Below are positions 59,473 through 64,000 of a DNA stretch of 64,000 nucleotides, piece after piece (the first letter of the stretch is position 1; every line of letters starts with the position of its first letter). This DNA is from Mortierella sp. BCC40632 (taxonomy: Eukaryota; Mortierellomycota; Mortierellomycetes; Mortierellales; Mortierellaceae). Under the pieces are notes generated by a model. That model was not told the origin of the DNA. It ran no database searches and saw only the letters and a list, made by a program, of their open reading frames with translations. A program made the translations under genes and the position numbers. The DNA lies in the NCBI GenBank assembly GCA_011634665.1, contig WAEK01000003.1, forward strand, positions 266,501 through 330,500. Reading direction: 5' to 3'.

Positions 59473-59514
59473 CAGTCAGTCAGTCGTCAGTCAGTCAGCG
59501 GTCAGTCAGTCAGC
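59473..59514. repeat. CAGT tetranucleotide repeat
   Basis: About nine CAGT units in three clusters separated by CG-containing interruptions, 260 bp upstream of the RhoGDI start. Confidence 0.85.
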
Positions 59515-59597
59515 CATTTCTCTCTCTCTCTCTCTCTCTCTCATAACTCTCTTCTTCCCAAATGGGCTGCTGGACTGGCTCTGTCGTGACGCGGGAC

Positions 59598-59647
<50 letters not shown>

Positions 59648-59802
59648 CAGAGAGAGACGCGCGCTGGGGACCAATAGTGGGCCATTAAACATCCTCCTAT
59701 GCCTATCCCAGTCAATCCACTCCCATCCACCTTCTGTTTGCTGTCTTTTTTACCTTATCCTCTGTTGCTGTTGCTGCCACACTCACTATCACTTGTACTC
59801 TT

Positions 59803-59843
<41 letters not shown>

Positions 59844-60601
59844 TGTGTGTGTGTGTGTGCATGTGTGTGCATGTGTGTGCATGTGTGAGTGAATGAATAA
59901 ACACATCTCCCCATTCTCATCCATCATCTGTCTCCTTACTTTCTTCAACCTCATCCCTTTTCATCCCATCCCATCGCATCTCTCTTTCTCTTGTCTTTCT
60001 TTACAATGCACCCCATCATCTCTTCCACCTCCATCTCTGTAGCCTGATCTGTATCTCGTCTCTTTAGAGTTCTCTCTTTCTTACTCTTACCCTCACTCTC
60101 TTTCTCTCTCCCTCTCTCCCTCTCGCGTCGCGCATATCAAGCTTGCGGTCTGCTTGCCGGTTTGTCGGCTTTGTTCTGTCAGTCGATGAATAGCCCGGTA
60201 GCCTATGCGACGATGACTGGACGCTGCCTTGGAGACCACATCTCGGCGCCCCGCTGTGCGTCTGACCTGTGTGATCCTTGACCCCAATTGGAGAGACAAC
60301 GACGTGAGACGCGATGGACGTGCAGAAAGACAGACGCCCCGCCCCGCCCCGCCCTGCCCCGGCTTATGGGAGACAACCTCCTCTTTTCCTCTTCTCCTCT
60401 TCTGGGCCCAGACTAGGACATACACAGACAGAGAGAAAGAGAGCAAGAGCGAGAGAGAGAGAGGTCCGCGTCCAGCTAGTTGATACCGCGGAGAGTGTAC
60501 AAATCTTTTCTGGAGCCTTTTCTTCCTTCAATAGAGAAATTGAGAGAGGCATTGTCATTTTTTATTTTTTTTTTCCCATACACACACGCGAGAGAGAGAG
60601 G

Positions 60602-60603
<2 letters not shown>

Positions 60604-60662
<59 letters not shown>
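60604..60662. repeat. (GT)n microsatellite
   Basis: About 58 bp of pure GT dinucleotide, the longest GT tract in the window. Confidence 0.95.
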
Positions 60663-60664
<2 letters not shown>

Positions 60665-61126
60665 GTCGTAGGGGTATAGGCTGATCTGTTTGTGTGGTGC
60701 TGCTACAAGAATGTAAGAGAGAGAGAGAGAGAGAGAGAGAGCGAGTGAGAGAGAGCGAGTAAGAGTGATAAAAAAAAAATAGAGGGTAAGAGAGTGATCG
60801 TGCCTGGCCCTGTCTGTCCCACTCGAGTGAAATCACCTCCGGATTGGATTCGCCAACCCGGGGCCACGTGCGAGAAAGAATCAAGGGGCGCCACCACCCT
60901 CTTCTTCTTCTTCTTCTTCTTCTTCTTCTCTTCTCTTACTCTTTTCAGCAGGAGAGAATCACCTGTGTTGCCAGCCAGGGGACGTGCACTTTTTTAGTCG
61001 GTGGAGCCTCTTCTTCCTCTCCTGGAAGGTGGATGCATTCTTCCTCATTGCTTCCTGATAGAGAAGAGAAATGAGCTTGTGCGTGAATTGGGTCCACAGC
61101 AGGTGATCTCATTCTCATGCTCTCAC

Positions 61127-61130
<4 letters not shown>

Positions 61131-61181
<51 letters not shown>
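61131..61181. repeat. (CT)n microsatellite
   Basis: About 51 bp of CT dinucleotide, about 475 bp upstream of the Rab4 start codon. Confidence 0.95.
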
Positions 61182-61185
<4 letters not shown>

Positions 61186-61343
61186 GGCCTTGTCTAGAAA
61201 AGTGAGAAGAGGAGAGAGGAAAAGAAAGAGTATTCGCGTGGCACACACAGACCAAAGACAAAGACACCTGCACATTCACACCCCACTCTTGTGTTCTCTT
61301 TCTCTCTCTTCTCTCTCTCTCTCTCTCTCTCTCGTCCTCTCTC

Positions 61344-61383
<40 letters not shown>

Positions 61384-61655
61384 CTCCTCTTTCTTTCTTT
61401 CTCTCCATTCTCACTACTTACTTAACCACGCTAATCTTTTCTCTTCTTCATTTCATTTCTTCCAACATCACCTTGTCCTTCTCTCCTTCTCCATCACTCA
61501 TCCCTTACTCTTTCACACACACACGCACACACTAATCCCCGGCAAACTGATCCGACCTTGCATTTTTCCCCTACTTTACGACAAAGTCGACCGCCATCCT
61601 CTCTTCTCCCTCCTGTGTACGCCCTCTCTCTCTTCTCTACTCGCTCCTTTTACTC

Positions 61656-63657
<2,002 letters not shown>

Positions 63658-63957
63658 GTAAGTTGGAACAGCATCCAAATCCTTTTCCCCCCCACCCCCT
63701 TTATCCTCCCCTCTCTCCCCCTTCTCTTTTCTGTTACATTTCGGTTACGCTAAGAGCAAAAAGGAAACGATCCTTACACGTTCAAGAAATCCTTGTTTTG
63801 GTGCTCACTCTTTTTGTTTGACCATGTGCAGAAGAAGAGGACTGAGAGGACTTTGAATCTTATATAAGCATATGTGCGCGTGCTGTGTGAGGAGGAGGAA
63901 GGGAGGAAGGGTCATGGTTGTCTTATTGTGTCATGCTTACTCATCTCTTTGTCTGTT

Positions 63958-63963
<6 letters not shown>

Positions 63964-64000
<37 letters not shown>
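63964..64000. repeat. (CT)n microsatellite at window edge
   Basis: CT repeat running to the last base of the window, apparently inside the next Rab4 intron. Confidence 0.9.

Larger units (their letters stand above)
59216..61655. promoter_or_regulatory. Divergent promoter region, RhoGDI and Rab4
   Basis: About 2.4 kb between head-to-head genes, dense with simple repeats: GA-rich blocks (59230-59440), CAGT units (59473-59514), CT (59518-59542), GA (59600-59645), GA then GT (59803-59860), GT (60604-60662), GA (60716-60741), CTT (60899-60928), CT (61131-61181) and poly-T (61348-61380). CT/TCT-rich DNA leads into the Rab4 ATG. No protein gene was seen. Confidence 0.55.

Overview
This 64 kb window is eukaryotic nuclear DNA from a fungus. 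Most genes are split by many short GT-AG introns, intergenic DNA is loaded with CT/GA microsatellites and long poly-A/poly-T runs, and the products are typical fungal housekeeping proteins (COPI, septin, Bre1, Nap1, RhoGDI, Rab). Gene style and CT-rich introns suggest an early-diverging fungus, perhaps Mucoromycota/Mortierellomycotina. That placement is an inference from style, not a measured match. I saw no rRNA, tRNA, CRISPR array or intact transposase gene.

Layout. 1-6.1 kb is gene-poor: a GA/CT-rich stretch with two exon-like pieces, then plainer AT-richer DNA. 6.1-8.4 kb holds an F-box protein gene (-). 8.85-12.57 kb is a large imperfect inverted repeat with arms of about 1.7 kb and a spacer of about 0.35 kb. 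13.3-20.7 kb carries three minus-strand genes: coatomer beta-prime (13 exons), a small multi-pass membrane protein, and a PP2A activator (PTPA/Rrd). A divergent promoter separates PTPA from BRE1 (+, 21.4-24.9 kb), the H2B ubiquitin ligase. A septin gene (+) lies at 26.7-29.2 kb. 29.2-34.4 kb is gene-poor with several long poly-A runs, and 34.7-35.5 kb has exon-like fragments of an unrecognised gene.

A secreted type-B carboxylesterase (+, 35.9-38.1 kb) is followed by two minus-strand histone-chaperone genes in tandem, NAP1 and a nucleolar FKBP (Fpr3/4 type). The FKBP gene shares a 270-bp divergent promoter with an aldo-keto reductase (+, 44.2-45.7 kb). Then come ribosomal protein eL33 (-), a 1404-residue coiled-coil protein of unknown role (+, 50.6-55.7 kb), RhoGDI (-, 57.2-59.2 kb) and a Rab4-type GTPase (+) that runs off the right edge.

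Functional themes. Several genes act in membrane traffic and cell polarity (coatomer beta-prime, Rab4, RhoGDI, septin). Others act on chromatin (Bre1, Nap1, Fpr-type FKBP). These are ordinary dispersed eukaryotic genes, not an operon. Exon-intron models were assembled by hand from splice consensus, reading-frame continuity and family knowledge. Thirteen of the fourteen models close with a total length divisible by three; the fourteenth, Rab4, is cut by the window edge. Six of the fourteen genes have a first coding exon of only 8-22 nt, and in three of these it is followed by an intron of 750-970 bp.
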